NCBI RefSeq assembly: GCF_034670185.1
Contig: NZ_JAXMNY010000002.1
Coordinates: forward strand, 124,001 to 188,000
Direction of reading: 5' to 3'
Source of the DNA: Nisaea sp.
GTDB lineage: Bacteria; Pseudomonadota; Alphaproteobacteria; Thalassobaculales; Thalassobaculaceae
Length of the DNA stretch: 64,000 nt
Part shown: in pieces, positions 15,733 through 24,997 of the stretch
Layout: every line of letters starts with the position of its first letter
Numbering within the stretch: the first letter of the stretch is position 1
Made by a program: the position numbers and the translations under genes
Notes under the pieces: generated by a model
What the model was told of the DNA's origin: nothing
Databases searched by the model: none
The model's input: the letters and a program-made list of their open reading frames with translations, nothing else

Positions 15733-18700
15733 TTACTCCAAGACTTTTTTGATCCCGCCGAACAGACCCTCGACCGCCTTGCCGGGCAGTTTCAGAACAT
15801 CCTTGCCGGTCTCGACAGCACCGCCGTTCTTGCCGGAAGCCTTGTTCGCCGCCTTGCCGATTGCAGCGGCTTCTTCCGGACTCTTGCCTTCTGCCAGCGC
15901 CAGAGCCGCCGGGCAAGGGTCATCCGACTCACCGGAGAAGATCAGGGGCAGCACGAGAGCAAGTGGATTGACCGCCGTCAGGGCTACGGTACCAGCTCCG
16001 CGCACAACGGTTTTCGCCGCGCCCGCGGCGTCAGGCAGGAAAGTCGGGTCGGACAGCGGACCAGATATCCGGATCGGGGTCGCCAGACTGAGGAAAGCGA
16101 AGTCCTTGGGCTTTGGATGCAGCAGGAAATCGATCTTCTCATCCCGCAGGTTGATATTGCCCGCCCCGCCGACTGTGACCCGGGCGCTATCGACCAGAAA
16201 GACCGTCGATTCTGCCATGCCTTCGGCAATATCAAAACGGGTGGCCATGCAATTCAGTTTCGATTCCCGTTCCGCCTTCTTGCCGATAGAAGGCAGCAGG
16301 CTGGTTACCAGATCCGCGGCGATCAGCTCCCAATAGGAATTCGAAACAGTCCCGTCTTTCAGGTAAAGCGCGACATGGCCGTTCACCGTATCCATCGCCT
16401 CACGCGGGGTGCTTCCGTCCGCGGTCAGCTTGGCCGACATATTGCCGTAGCCGCGGAACACGTCGGTATCGAAATATTCCCGCAGCGCGTTCCCGAAATG
16501 AGCGCCGGTCCAGGCGCTGTCCATCGAGAAACCCGTCATCGGCGCCTTGCTGCCGTCGACCTTCGCTTCCAGCTTGACCAGCCCCTCGTTGAAGACGCCT
16601 TCGGACGGGTAGACGGTGAACACCTTGTCCTGCAGGGCAGCGTTCAGGTCCAGATTGGTTACGACCAGACCCGGCAGGCGAAGATCACCAACAGTAAGCT
16701 TGATGGTTCCGTCGGCCCGGTCCAGCACTTCCGTCGGAAACGGCTTGTCCAGCGCCTCGTCGGACGGCACATCTGCCTTGACCTTCTTGGCCGGATCACG
16801 TGGTTGCGCCGGCTCCCCGTCATCAAGATAGGGCTCAAGGTCGAGGAAAGTGCTGGCCAGATCTATGGACCCTTTCGGCCGCACGCCTTCCATGCTGAGC
16901 TTCAGGGAGCCAGTCAGATCCGACTTACCGATACGGGCATCCAGGCTGGAGATCTTGAAACTGGTGAAACGGTCGTCTACCTGCACCAGTGTCAGCTGGC
17001 CCTTGATCGCCACCTTCTCGCCAGCAGCCATACCGTTGAAATCGAACGGCAATGCCTGTTCCTTTTCAACCAGGGCCTTGAGGGAGGGAAACTCGCCGGC
17101 GATATCGATCTCATTCTTGCCGAACCGCCCCGCGATTTTCCCGGCGATCGGTTTCAACATGGACACAGCCGCCAGGGACAGAGTGTCGATTTCGACACGC
17201 TCGTCCGGACCGGCCGAAGCCGCCGTGTAGCGCACTTTGTCCATTTCGATGCCGAAGGTACCGTCAATTGAGGACAGCATCGTGGCAATCGTGCGGCCCT
17301 GACCGATCAGATCGATATCGATATCCGCCTTCCCGGAAGCCTTGCCGTCGACGCCGAGACGGTCCGCGGCGGCACCGAGATCGATACCCTTCCAGAGCAC
17401 GCGAGAGGACACCTTGGTGCGAATACCCGACGGCTCGACCCGCACGGAAGCGGACAGTTTCGCCTTGGCCAGCATCATTTCCGGAATGGAGACCGACAGC
17501 ACCTGATCCTGCAGGCTCACCGCGATATCGAGATCCCGCACCTTGTCCTGCGCCGTCGTGACTTCTGCTGCCCGGATATGAGCCTCACCGGAAATGCCTT
17601 TCAGAACGATCTTGTTCAGCGGCGTATCGAGTCGGATATCGGCAACATTCTCAACCAGCTTCAGGACCGCTTCCGGATTGGTGCCGCTGGCGTCGAGCTG
17701 GATATCAAGCTTGGATATGGTGGCATCCCGGCCCGCGCCCGGGCCAGCCGGGTCAGTGTAACGGACCAACGGAAGCGCGGCTTTGGCGTTGACCGTAGCG
17801 CCCGCCATCAGCTCTCCCACGGTCTTGCCGGATGTCTTCACGGAAACGCTCAGATCGCCACCTGCCTCAAGGCCGGCCGTATCCATTGCGGTGCCGGCGA
17901 GCCGGTCGAAATCGGCGCCCTTGATGGAAAGATCCACCGCGGCCACCAGGGCGCGGCCGTCCTTCTCTACCTCCGCCTGCAACTTGATCGGCGAGTCCGC
18001 ATAGACTGCCCAGAAGGGAGAAACCGACAGCTTTCCGTCCTTCAAGGCGACGGTCAGCGCAATGTCCGAGGCCTCGGCGGCGCTCGATTTGAAGGCCTTC
18101 ACGTTCAGCGAAAGATCGATGTCGGCCTGCTCCAGCCAATCCGTGGAGATACGGTCGTCCAGGATCTCCCGGATATCGCCGGTCGCCGAACCGCTGCCGC
18201 TCTTCGCGCCACGGCCGGATTCCGCCAGCGCTTCGATCTGACGCAAATCAATGAGTTGGGACTTCAGTGTACCGGAAAGACTGGGAACGCGACCGGCAGT
18301 ATCGAGTTTCAGATCGCCCGAGATATCGGAGGAAAACAGCCGGGCCTCCAGCCCCTGAATGGCGATGTTGGCGGGCACACCGTCCTCATAGGCGAACAGC
18401 AATTTACCCGCGACGCGGAAAGGCTGGCCCATGGCCTCGCCACTGATATCGAAGGGCTGCGGCGCGCTGGCATCTCCAAGCGCCACGGCGGGCGGCAAGG
18501 TGCCTGCCACATCGATGCGCTTGCCGTTGACGGACATCTTGACGATGGCCTCAACCGGGTTTTCGAAATCAGGCGCAACCAGATCGACGGAATCGATATC
18601 GACGCGATGCTCCTGTCCCTCAAGCTTGTCGCTGTAGATCACATCGACATCGATCAGGGTGATGCTTTCGATAACCGGAAAGATGCTGCTGCGAGAGGGT

Positions 18701-19131
18701 CCGGCCTCGCCGTCCTTGTCCTCGCCTGCCTCGTCGGCACCAAGCAGCCAGTTCGCCCGGCCGTCGGCTTCCCGTTGCAGGTTCACCTTGGCATGCTCAA
18801 GAAACAACCTCTCGACGATCACGACACCGTCGAACACCCGGTTGAGATCGAGGTCCAGTTCCATGATCCCTACCGAGACCATGTCCTCGTCACCGGCCCA
18901 GGCCGCATTCTGGAAACGCACATCCTCGACCCGGATTTTGGGCTCCCAGGACAGCTCATAGGTCAGGGGACCGGTGATCGTCAGCGTGCGGCCCGTGGCC
19001 TTCTGAACCTGTTCCGCAACGATCCGCTTAACATCCTCCTCGTCGAGGGACGTCAGGTAGACCGCAGCACCTCCCGCAAGGGCAACAACCAGCCCAAGGA
19101 AAGACAACAGGAGAATTTTCAGAATGCGCAT
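15733..19131 (-). CDS. Giant AsmA-family protein
   Basis: A 1,132-residue protein anchored by one N-terminal membrane segment (MRILKILLLSFLGLVVALAGGAAVYL) with a very long periplasmic part. The first 120 residues match the AsmA start (GRTLTITGPLTYELSWEPKIRVEDVRFQNAAW), and the C-terminal region near residues 900-1060 matches the AsmA-like end (AHFGNALREYFDTDVFRGYG, RFDIAEGMAEST, RISGPLSDPTF). The centre is strand-rich with repeated short motifs, as expected of a lipid-transporting beta-groove. Family members are linked to phospholipid movement between inner and outer membranes. It lies between HAD phosphatase and ATP12 genes on one strand, 13 bases from the former. Confidence 0.92.
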   Translation of the reverse strand: MRILKILLLSFLGLVVALAGGAAVYLTSLDEEDVKRIVAEQVQKATGRTLTITGPLTYELSWEPKIRVEDVRFQNAAWAGDEDMVSVGIMELDLDLNRVFDGVVIVERLFLEHAKVNLQREADGRANWLLGADEAGEDKDGEAGPSRSSIFPVIESITLIDVDVIYSDKLEGQEHRVDIDSVDLVAPDFENPVEAIVKMSVNGKRIDVAGTLPPAVALGDASAPQPFDISGEAMGQPFRVAGKLLFAYEDGVPANIAIQGLEARLFSSDISGDLKLDTAGRVPSLSGTLKSQLIDLRQIEALAESGRGAKSGSGSATGDIREILDDRISTDWLEQADIDLSLNVKAFKSSAAEASDIALTVALKDGKLSVSPFWAVYADSPIKLQAEVEKDGRALVAAVDLSIKGADFDRLAGTAMDTAGLEAGGDLSVSVKTSGKTVGELMAGATVNAKAALPLVRYTDPAGPGAGRDATISKLDIQLDASGTNPEAVLKLVENVADIRLDTPLNKIVLKGISGEAHIRAAEVTTAQDKVRDLDIAVSLQDQVLSVSIPEMMLAKAKLSASVRVEPSGIRTKVSSRVLWKGIDLGAAADRLGVDGKASGKADIDIDLIGQGRTIATMLSSIDGTFGIEMDKVRYTAASAGPDERVEIDTLSLAAVSMLKPIAGKIAGRFGKNEIDIAGEFPSLKALVEKEQALPFDFNGMAAGEKVAIKGQLTLVQVDDRFTSFKISSLDARIGKSDLTGSLKLSMEGVRPKGSIDLASTFLDLEPYLDDGEPAQPRDPAKKVKADVPSDEALDKPFPTEVLDRADGTIKLTVGDLRLPGLVVTNLDLNAALQDKVFTVYPSEGVFNEGLVKLEAKVDGSKAPMTGFSMDSAWTGAHFGNALREYFDTDVFRGYGNMSAKLTADGSTPREAMDTVNGHVALYLKDGTVSNSYWELIAADLVTSLLPSIGKKAERESKLNCMATRFDIAEGMAESTVFLVDSARVTVGGAGNINLRDEKIDFLLHPKPKDFAFLSLATPIRISGPLSDPTFLPDAAGAAKTVVRGAGTVALTAVNPLALVLPLIFSGESDDPCPAALALAEGKSPEEAAAIGKAANKASGKNGGAVETGKDVLKLPGKAVEGLFGGIKKVLE

Positions 19132-19144
19132 TTAGCCGCTCCTA

Positions 19145-19825
19145 TCAGATTGCGAGAAGCCGCTCGACCTCCGCATCCAGCTCATCAAAATGATCAATCA
19201 CCGCTCCGGGACGGAAAGACACAAGGTCTTCACGACCGTGATAGCCCCATGTAACCGCCACCGAGGCGACAGAGGCGTTCCGCGCCGTTTCCAGATCGTA
19301 CACCGTATCGCCGACCATGATTGTGGCGGAAGCCTCAACCCCAGCCTCGTTCATCGCCTGACAGATCATACCGGGATGTGGTTTCCCCGGGGCCGTGTCA
19401 GATGTCTGAATACTGACGAAGCGATCGATCAGCCCATGCACTTCCAAAGCATGTCGTGCGCCCCGGCTGCCTTTTCCAGTCGCCAGCGCGATCAAATATC
19501 CCGCCGCGTCCAGCCGCTCGACTACTTCGCGGGCCCCCGGCATCAACGGCTCATGCCGTTCGCCCCGGTCCAAACGTCCGCGATGGTCGTCGCGATAATC
19601 TCGTGCCAGCCGCTCACGCTGTTCCGGTGAAATGTCCGGCAGCAGCGACCCGATGATGGCTTCCAGCGGCAGGCCAACCCCCGCCCGCACGACGGCCGGA
19701 TCGGGAGCGGCAAAACCATTGCTCTCAAATGACCGGGTCATTGAGGCGATAATATGGTGCTGGCTGTCGATAAGGGTACCGTCCATGTCGAAAACGACCA
19801 GCCGCAATGGATCGGATGACCGCAT
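19145..19825 (-). CDS. HAD-superfamily phosphatase, phosphoglycolate-phosphatase-like
   Basis: A 226-residue HAD hydrolase. Motif I VVFDMDGTLIDS has the nucleophile Asp13 and acid Asp15, motif II is seen in LIALATGKGSRG, the Lys in PGKPHPGM, and motif IV in ATIMVGDTVYDLETARNA. The cap lies between motifs I and II. The subgroup resembles Gph/PGP phosphatases, but the substrate is uncertain. The gene follows the RluC-type gene with no spacer, and this order is common in alphaproteobacteria. Confidence 0.93.
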   Translation of the reverse strand: MRSSDPLRLVVFDMDGTLIDSQHHIIASMTRSFESNGFAAPDPAVVRAGVGLPLEAIIGSLLPDISPEQRERLARDYRDDHRGRLDRGERHEPLMPGAREVVERLDAAGYLIALATGKGSRGARHALEVHGLIDRFVSIQTSDTAPGKPHPGMICQAMNEAGVEASATIMVGDTVYDLETARNASVASVAVTWGYHGREDLVSFRPGAVIDHFDELDAEVERLLAI

Positions 19826-20824
19826 TCAGACACCCTCGCGCAGCGCATCCGCGCCGCCTTCAGGATCGAAACCGAAGAAATCCCATGCCTTCAGCATATG
19901 GTCCGGCAAAGGTGCGGTGACCTTGAGCAGGGAGCCGTTCGGCCGCTTCACCTCGATCTCGCGGGCATGCAGATGCAGCTTGCGGGACAGGCCCTCGGCC
20001 ACCAGGAAGGCTTCCGGGCCACCATACTTGCCGTCACCGAGGATCGGCGCCCGCCGTTCCATCATATGAACGCGGAGCTGGTGGGTCCGGCCCGTGATCG
20101 GGCTGAGCGCCACCCAGGCGACGCGTTTGCCGAGCTGCTCGACCACCTCGTAGTCCGTCAGGGCCTTTTGACCCGTTTCGTAATCAACCGCCATCTTCTC
20201 ACCGGCCTTGCCGGGCAGCTTGGAGATGGGAATGTCGATCCGGGCCGCCCGCGGCTTCACCTCGCCGAGCACCAACGCCCAGTAGATCTTGCGCGTGGTC
20301 TTTTCCCGGAACGCCGCCGTCAGCCAGCGGGCTGCCGCGGTCGAGCGAGCGATCAGCAGGATGCCGGAGGTATCCTTGTCGAGCCGGTGCACCAGCTTCG
20401 GCCGCTCGGAGCGGCCAAAGCGAAAGCCGTCCAGCATGCCGTCGACATGTACCTTCTGTCCGGTTCCGCCCTGGGTGGCAATGCCGGCCGGCTTGTCCAG
20501 CACGATCACGTCGTCATCCATGAACAGGATCCGCTCGCGCATTTCCTCCAGCAGGGCCTCGTCGATCCGGGATTCCTTGCCGGGCCGGCTATCGGCTGTC
20601 GGCGGGCTGGTTTCCTTTTCGCCAAGCGGCGGCAGGCGCAGGTACTGGCCCGCTTCGAGGCGCTGGTTTGCCTTCACCCGCTTGCCGTCAACCCGGACCT
20701 GTCCGGTGCGCAGCAGTTTCTCCAGCCGGCCGTGGCCGAGGCCCGGATAATGCTTCTTGAACCAGCGGTCGATGCGCATATCCGCATCGTCGCCTTTAAC
20801 CTGAACTGTCTGAACCCCGCTCAT
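19826..20824 (-). CDS. rluC: RluA/RluC-family 23S rRNA pseudouridine synthase
   Basis: A 332-residue enzyme. An S4 RNA-binding domain occupies about residues 16-70 (RIDRWFKKHYPGLGHGRLEKLLRTG). The catalytic domain has the uridine-isomerising Asp149 in VHRLDKDTSGILLIAR, plus VLDKPAGIATQGG and TGRTHQLRVHM. The S4 domain and length fit RluC or RluD rather than RluA; the linker (TSPPTADSRPGKESRI) is low complexity. The ATG overlaps the crcB stop by 4 bases, so the two are coupled. The specific rRNA position cannot be assigned. Confidence 0.93.
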   Translation of the reverse strand: MSGVQTVQVKGDDADMRIDRWFKKHYPGLGHGRLEKLLRTGQVRVDGKRVKANQRLEAGQYLRLPPLGEKETSPPTADSRPGKESRIDEALLEEMRERILFMDDDVIVLDKPAGIATQGGTGQKVHVDGMLDGFRFGRSERPKLVHRLDKDTSGILLIARSTAAARWLTAAFREKTTRKIYWALVLGEVKPRAARIDIPISKLPGKAGEKMAVDYETGQKALTDYEVVEQLGKRVAWVALSPITGRTHQLRVHMMERRAPILGDGKYGGPEAFLVAEGLSRKLHLHAREIEVKRPNGSLLKVTAPLPDHMLKAWDFFGFDPEGGADALREGV

Positions 20825-21201
20825 GCGAAGAGTCCTCTCATAACGGCGAGACCGCCAAACATGGCAATAATGGCACCCGCAACCGACAGCGCGACATAGA
20901 GGCCCGCGAGCATCAGATTGCCGCGCTCCGTCAAGGTCGCAACGTCGAGTGCAAAGGTGGAGAAAGTGGTAAAAGCACCGCAGAAGCCGACTATCAGGAA
21001 GGCCCGCGCTTCCAGCGGCAGACTGAACCTGAAGGCCAGCCCGCCGGCCAGCAGGCCGAGCAGGAAGGAGCCGACAATGTTCACCATGATTGTGCCGTAC
21101 GGGAAGCCGCTGCCAAAAAGATGCATGGCAACGGAACCGACTTTATGGCGGGCGAGCGCACCGAGCGCTCCGCCGCACGCAATGGCAAGGAGCATGTACA
21201 T
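20821..21201 (-). CDS. crcB: Fluoride channel CrcB/FluC
   Basis: A 126-residue protein with four membrane segments, the normal size for CrcB. Family signatures are GGALGALARHKVG, YGTIMVNIVGSFLLG (with the conserved Asn) and GFCGAFTTFSTFALD (the Phe/Thr fluoride track and central sodium-site turn). Dual-topology dimers export fluoride. I found no recognisable fluoride riboswitch upstream. The gene leads the crcB-rluC-HAD run on the minus strand and follows the DUF429 gene by 14 bases. Confidence 0.95.
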   Translation of the reverse strand: MYMLLAIACGGALGALARHKVGSVAMHLFGSGFPYGTIMVNIVGSFLLGLLAGGLAFRFSLPLEARAFLIVGFCGAFTTFSTFALDVATLTERGNLMLAGLYVALSVAGAIIAMFGGLAVMRGLFA

Positions 21202-21215
21202 CAGCGCTTGCTAGC

Positions 21216-22097
21216 CTAAGCCGCGCCGAATATCCAGCCTTCCTTGGAGGCACCAGCCCTGCGTGCCTGCCGCCAGAGCGCGGGATCGGCTTGTAGCAGC
21301 CTTAATGCGGCCGCCGCGATCAGGGCATCCGCCTCGTCTTCGGTGCGGATCTCGGGGATTTCCCCTGCACTGGCGCCGAAGTGACCGCAGACGGCAGTGA
21401 GATTGTCCCGGTTGCCCCAGGCCCGTGGATCGCCGCCAGCCAGCTTGTAGTAAAGCCGGGGGAAGATCTCGATCATGGTCAGCTCCCCTCCCGGTTCCGG
21501 GTCGAACGGCCAGACACGGATATCCCGGTTCAATCCACGCAGCCGGTGCAGCAATCGCATCCCGGCGAGGGACCCCGTGCCGACATTGGCCGCGCCGATA
21601 CATTTGAAGACCGGGTGCGGCGTGGTCACGGAAGCGGCCGCCTGTTCCGCCAATCTCTGCCGGTATCGGTACTTCTTCCCGCGCCAGCCCGGCGCCAAGA
21701 AGTAATCCCTGTAGGGCAGGTCCGCGCGCTTGTAGAGAGCTGCACCATAGAATTCGGGGTCATCCTGCCCAACGTGCTCCACAAGCGACCAGACCGCCTC
21801 CGGAGAGCCTGGTGCGTCCGGCAGGCCGGGGAAATAGGCACCCTCATCCTCGAAGGCGTAGCAGAAGGCGAAATCGAACCCGGCCAGCACGCGCCGGCCT
21901 TCATCCATTTGAGCAATCAGGTAAGCCAGCACATCGGGCCGGGACCAGATGCCGTGCGGCCGGTAGGGGTTGGCGATCAGACGAGGCACTGCCTCACCGG
22001 GGCCGGCGGCAGCAACCTGAATTCCCCTGGTACGCGCGCCCTTTGCCCCGGACCAGTCGATGCCGAGGAAAAGATCGAAGCCGGGATCAGCCGTCAC
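21216..22097 (-). CDS. DUF429 family, predicted RNase H-like protein
   Basis: From a GTG at 22097 the protein has 293 residues. It opens with a nuclease-like strand containing an acid (FDLFLGIDWSGAKGAR), then VLAGFDFAFCYAF, EIFPRLYYKLAG and TEDEADALIAAAALRLL. These are the acidic blocks of DUF429, whose fold resembles RNase H. The start is uncertain: the reading frame is open far upstream inside rarA without ATG support, and the GTG is the last start before the conserved strand. That start overlaps the end of rarA by 11 bases. The function is not established; placement after rarA may hint at a nucleic-acid role. Confidence 0.75.
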   Translation of the reverse strand: MTADPGFDLFLGIDWSGAKGARTRGIQVAAAGPGEAVPRLIANPYRPHGIWSRPDVLAYLIAQMDEGRRVLAGFDFAFCYAFEDEGAYFPGLPDAPGSPEAVWSLVEHVGQDDPEFYGAALYKRADLPYRDYFLAPGWRGKKYRYRQRLAEQAAASVTTPHPVFKCIGAANVGTGSLAGMRLLHRLRGLNRDIRVWPFDPEPGGELTMIEIFPRLYYKLAGGDPRAWGNRDNLTAVCGHFGASAGEIPEIRTEDEADALIAAAALRLLQADPALWRQARRAGASKEGWIFGAA

Positions 22098-23397
22098 CGT
22101 CCGGACCGCCGGCCACGCGCTGGCGGCGCAGCTTGTCCCAGTAAGCCAGACGCTTCTGGATTTCCCGCTCGAAACCGCGCTCGACCGGACGGTAGAATTG
22201 CTCCCGGCGCATATCCTCCGGGAAGTAATCCGCACCGCTGAAGCCGTCCGGCGCATCGTGATCGTAGGCATAGCCCTTGCCGTAGCCGAGATCCTTCATC
22301 AGGTTCGTCGGCGCGTTCAGGATATGCGCTGGCGGCGCCAGAGAGCCGGTCGTCTTGGCCGCGCGCTTCGCCGCACCGGCAGCCTTGTAGGCGGCGTTCG
22401 ATTTCGGCGCGGTTGCCAGATAGATCACACATTGCGCCAGCATCAGATCACCCTCGGGGGAGCCGATCCGCTCATAGGCATCCCAGCAAGCCAGCGCCTG
22501 GGGCAGCGCGGCCGGATCGGCCATGCCGATATCCTCCGACGCAAACCGGGTCAGCCGCCGCATGATGTAGCCCGCATCTTCCCCACCAGCCAGCATTCGC
22601 GACAGCCAGTACAGCGCCGCATCCGCGTCCGAGCCGCGCAGGGATTTATGCAAGGCGCTGATCAGGTTGTAATGCTCTTCCCTGTTCTTGTCGTAGACCG
22701 GCGCCCGGTGCTGCACCGTCTTCGCCAGTCCGGCACCGTCCAGCAGAGGCTCCGGCGGCAGCAGAAAGACCTCTTCGGCAAGATTGAGCAGATAGCGCCC
22801 GTCTCCATCCGCCATCGCCTTGAGAGCCTCACGGCCGTCCGGCGTCAATGGCAGGGCGCGGCCCTCGATCTCTTCGGCACGGGTCAGCAGCAGATCCAGC
22901 GCGGTATCGTCGAGCCGCCGCAGAACCAAGACCTGGCACCGGGAGAGCAACGCCGCATTGAGCTCGAAGGACGGGTTTTCCGTAGTCGCGCCGACCAGGA
23001 CGACCGTGCCGTCTTCGACATAGGGCAGGAAGCCATCCTGCTGGGCCCGGTTGAAACGGTGGATCTCGTCGATGAAGAGCAGCGTACCGCGCCCCATCTG
23101 CCGCCGCTCTTTAGCCTTCTCGAACACCTTGCGCAGATCGGCAACGCCTGAGAATACAGCCGAGAGCGGCTCGAACTCCATGTCCGTGCCATCCGCCAGC
23201 AGGCGGGCGATCGTGGTCTTGCCGCAGCCGGGTGGCCCCCAGAGCAGGATCGAGGCGACCCGCTGGCGCGCCAGCATACGGCCGAGCGGCGCTTCAGGGC
23301 CGAGCAGATGATCCTGCCCGACCACTTCGGTAAGCACCTTCGGACGCAGCCGGTCGGCCAGCGGCCTCGGTGCGTCGGCTTCAAACAGACTTGCCAC
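22087..23397 (-). CDS. rarA: Replication-associated recombination protein A
   Basis: A 436-residue AAA+ ATPase of the RarA/MgsA/WRNIP1 family, which acts at stalled replication forks. The start region DRLRPKVLTEVVGQDHLLGP is typical; Walker A GPPGCGKTT is at residues 54-62, Walker B is LLFIDEIHRFNRAQQD, and sensor 1 is VLVGATTENPSFELN. The C-terminal tetramerisation region is present (SALHKSLRGSDADAALYWL, PEDMRREQFYRP). It starts 4 bases from the htrA stop codon, an arrangement I recall from other alphaproteobacteria. Confidence 0.97.
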   Translation of the reverse strand: MASLFEADAPRPLADRLRPKVLTEVVGQDHLLGPEAPLGRMLARQRVASILLWGPPGCGKTTIARLLADGTDMEFEPLSAVFSGVADLRKVFEKAKERRQMGRGTLLFIDEIHRFNRAQQDGFLPYVEDGTVVLVGATTENPSFELNAALLSRCQVLVLRRLDDTALDLLLTRAEEIEGRALPLTPDGREALKAMADGDGRYLLNLAEEVFLLPPEPLLDGAGLAKTVQHRAPVYDKNREEHYNLISALHKSLRGSDADAALYWLSRMLAGGEDAGYIMRRLTRFASEDIGMADPAALPQALACWDAYERIGSPEGDLMLAQCVIYLATAPKSNAAYKAAGAAKRAAKTTGSLAPPAHILNAPTNLMKDLGYGKGYAYDHDAPDGFSGADYFPEDMRREQFYRPVERGFEREIQKRLAYWDKLRRQRVAGGPDGDG

Positions 23398-23400
23398 CAG

Positions 23401-24876
23401 TCAGCCCTTGATTTCCGTCGTCAGCACCTGCCCCTCACGGCGGATCGAAATCCGCCAGGCATTATTGGCTGACATCAGGGCCGGCTCGAGGCTCGAGACC
23501 AGATCGATCGTCTCGTCATTGATCTTCAGCACAACGTCACCCGGCCGGAGTCCGACACGAGCCGCAGGCGATTGCCGCGCAACCTTGAGAACCACGACGC
23601 CCCGCGCCATGTCGTCGAGCCCGTGCTCCAGGGCGAAAGCCGGCGACAGGTTTGCCACGCGGGCCCCGGACATCGGATGCTGGCCAATCATGTCCCGCAG
23701 GTCCGGGGCAGGTTCGGTGAGCGGCGCCCGCATCGAAACCTCGACAACCTGATGCACACCACCCCGGAGAATCTCGATCCGCGCCACCCCGCCAAGCGGG
23801 CGCGTTGCCACGCGGTACCGCAGGGCTTGCTCGTCGACAATCTCCCTGCCGCCCACATTCAGAATAACATCGCCGACCCGGATCCCGGCTTTGGCGGCCG
23901 GGCCGTCAGGATAGACGTCGGTCACGGCAACGCCGATCGGCCGGGGCAATCCGAACTGTTCGGCTAGGTCTGAGGTCATGGTCTGGCCGGAAACGCCGAT
24001 CCAGGGCCTCACCACATTGCCCTTGTCCACCCCGTCAAGAATAGTCCGGACCATGTTCGACGGGACGGCAAAGCCGATCCCGACAGACCCACCGCCGCCT
24101 TTCTGATTGCTGAAAATCGCTGTGTTCACGCCGACCAGGCGCCCGTCCATGGAAATCAGCGCGCCTCCGGAATTGCCTGGGTTGATGGCGGCGTCGGTCT
24201 GAATAAAGAAGCTGTAATCGGTGATGCCCAGGGCTGTCCGGGCCAATGCCGAGACAATCCCGCTGGTCACCGTCTGGCCGACCCCGAACGGATTGCCGAT
24301 GGCCAGAACGAGATCTCCGACCTCCAGCTCGTCGCTGTCCCGGATCTCAAGATGCGGAAGCTTTTCACCATCGGTTTCGATCTTCAGCACGGCAAGGTCG
24401 GTGCGCGCCTCCTGAAGCAAGATCTTGGCGTCGAACTCGCGCCGGTCAGACAGCACAACGGTGATCTCGTCCGCGCCCTTGATGACGTGATGGTTGGTCA
24501 CGACCAACCCATCCTCGCGCATTATGACCCCGGAGCCGAGCGATTGCGCCGTTCGCTTGCGGGCTTCGCCTGGAAACACATCGCCGAAGAAACGCCGGAA
24601 GAAGGGATCGTCGAACAATGGCGATGCACGGCGCTCGGTCACTTCCGCTCGGGCATAAATATTCACGACTGCCGGCCCGACCTTGCGCACCAGAGGGGCG
24701 AAGGAATACTGGATCTCCGCTCGCGTCCCCGGCACCTGTTTCACGGCTTGCGCCGTCACCGTCCCAGCCCCGGCAAATACCAGAAAAAGCCCACCAAGAC
24801 AGGCCGCCGCCACCATGTGGCGCGGCTTGAAAGCGACTGGCAAAGAGAAAAACCGAGAAGAATCAGGGCGGCGCAT
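23401..24876 (-). CDS. DegP/HtrA-family periplasmic serine protease
   Basis: A 491-residue protein with a signal or anchor at residues 20-43, a trypsin-like domain and two PDZ domains. The catalytic triad is His130 (VVTNHHVI), Asp160 (ARTDLAVLKI) and Ser236 (NPGNSGGAL). PDZ1 spans about residues 280-385 (VYPDGPAAKAGIRVGDVILNVGG) and PDZ2 about 395-490 (RQSPAARVGLRPGDVVLKIND). DegP-like enzymes degrade or refold damaged envelope proteins. It leads the htrA-rarA run. The first ATG is used; a later one at residue 21 would remove the basic N-terminal stretch before the membrane segment. Confidence 0.95.
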   Translation of the reverse strand: MRRPDSSRFFSLPVAFKPRHMVAAACLGGLFLVFAGAGTVTAQAVKQVPGTRAEIQYSFAPLVRKVGPAVVNIYARAEVTERRASPLFDDPFFRRFFGDVFPGEARKRTAQSLGSGVIMREDGLVVTNHHVIKGADEITVVLSDRREFDAKILLQEARTDLAVLKIETDGEKLPHLEIRDSDELEVGDLVLAIGNPFGVGQTVTSGIVSALARTALGITDYSFFIQTDAAINPGNSGGALISMDGRLVGVNTAIFSNQKGGGGSVGIGFAVPSNMVRTILDGVDKGNVVRPWIGVSGQTMTSDLAEQFGLPRPIGVAVTDVYPDGPAAKAGIRVGDVILNVGGREIVDEQALRYRVATRPLGGVARIEILRGGVHQVVEVSMRAPLTEPAPDLRDMIGQHPMSGARVANLSPAFALEHGLDDMARGVVVLKVARQSPAARVGLRPGDVVLKINDETIDLVSSLEPALMSANNAWRISIRREGQVLTTEIKG

Positions 24877-24894
24877 CGGTTGCTATTCCGTTTG

Positions 24895-24923
24895 TTGTCA
24901 CAAAATTAAGTCGAAGGTAGGCT
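24895..24923 (+). promoter_or_regulatory. Candidate promoter of the helical-repeat orphan gene
   Basis: TTGTCA (24895-24900), a 17-base spacer and TAGGCT (24918-24923) lie in the htrA-orphan divergent region, with about 70 bases to the start codon. The -35 is good and the -10 is moderate. Confidence 0.4.
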
Positions 24924-24997
24924 ATCCTATATGGGTTGTCGGTGCATGGGGCAAAAGGGACGCACCAGACAGCGCCAGACCGGGAATGGAGGGGTCA

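Noticed and set aside
13086..15752. An 888-codon open frame on the plus strand
   Set aside because: It runs antisense to pccB, ATP12 and the end of the deacetylase gene, has no recognisable domain and is the usual high-GC shadow of real genes.
20821..21250. A fluoride riboswitch upstream of crcB
   Set aside because: Only 14 bases separate crcB from the upstream gene and I could not find the conserved pseudoknot pattern.
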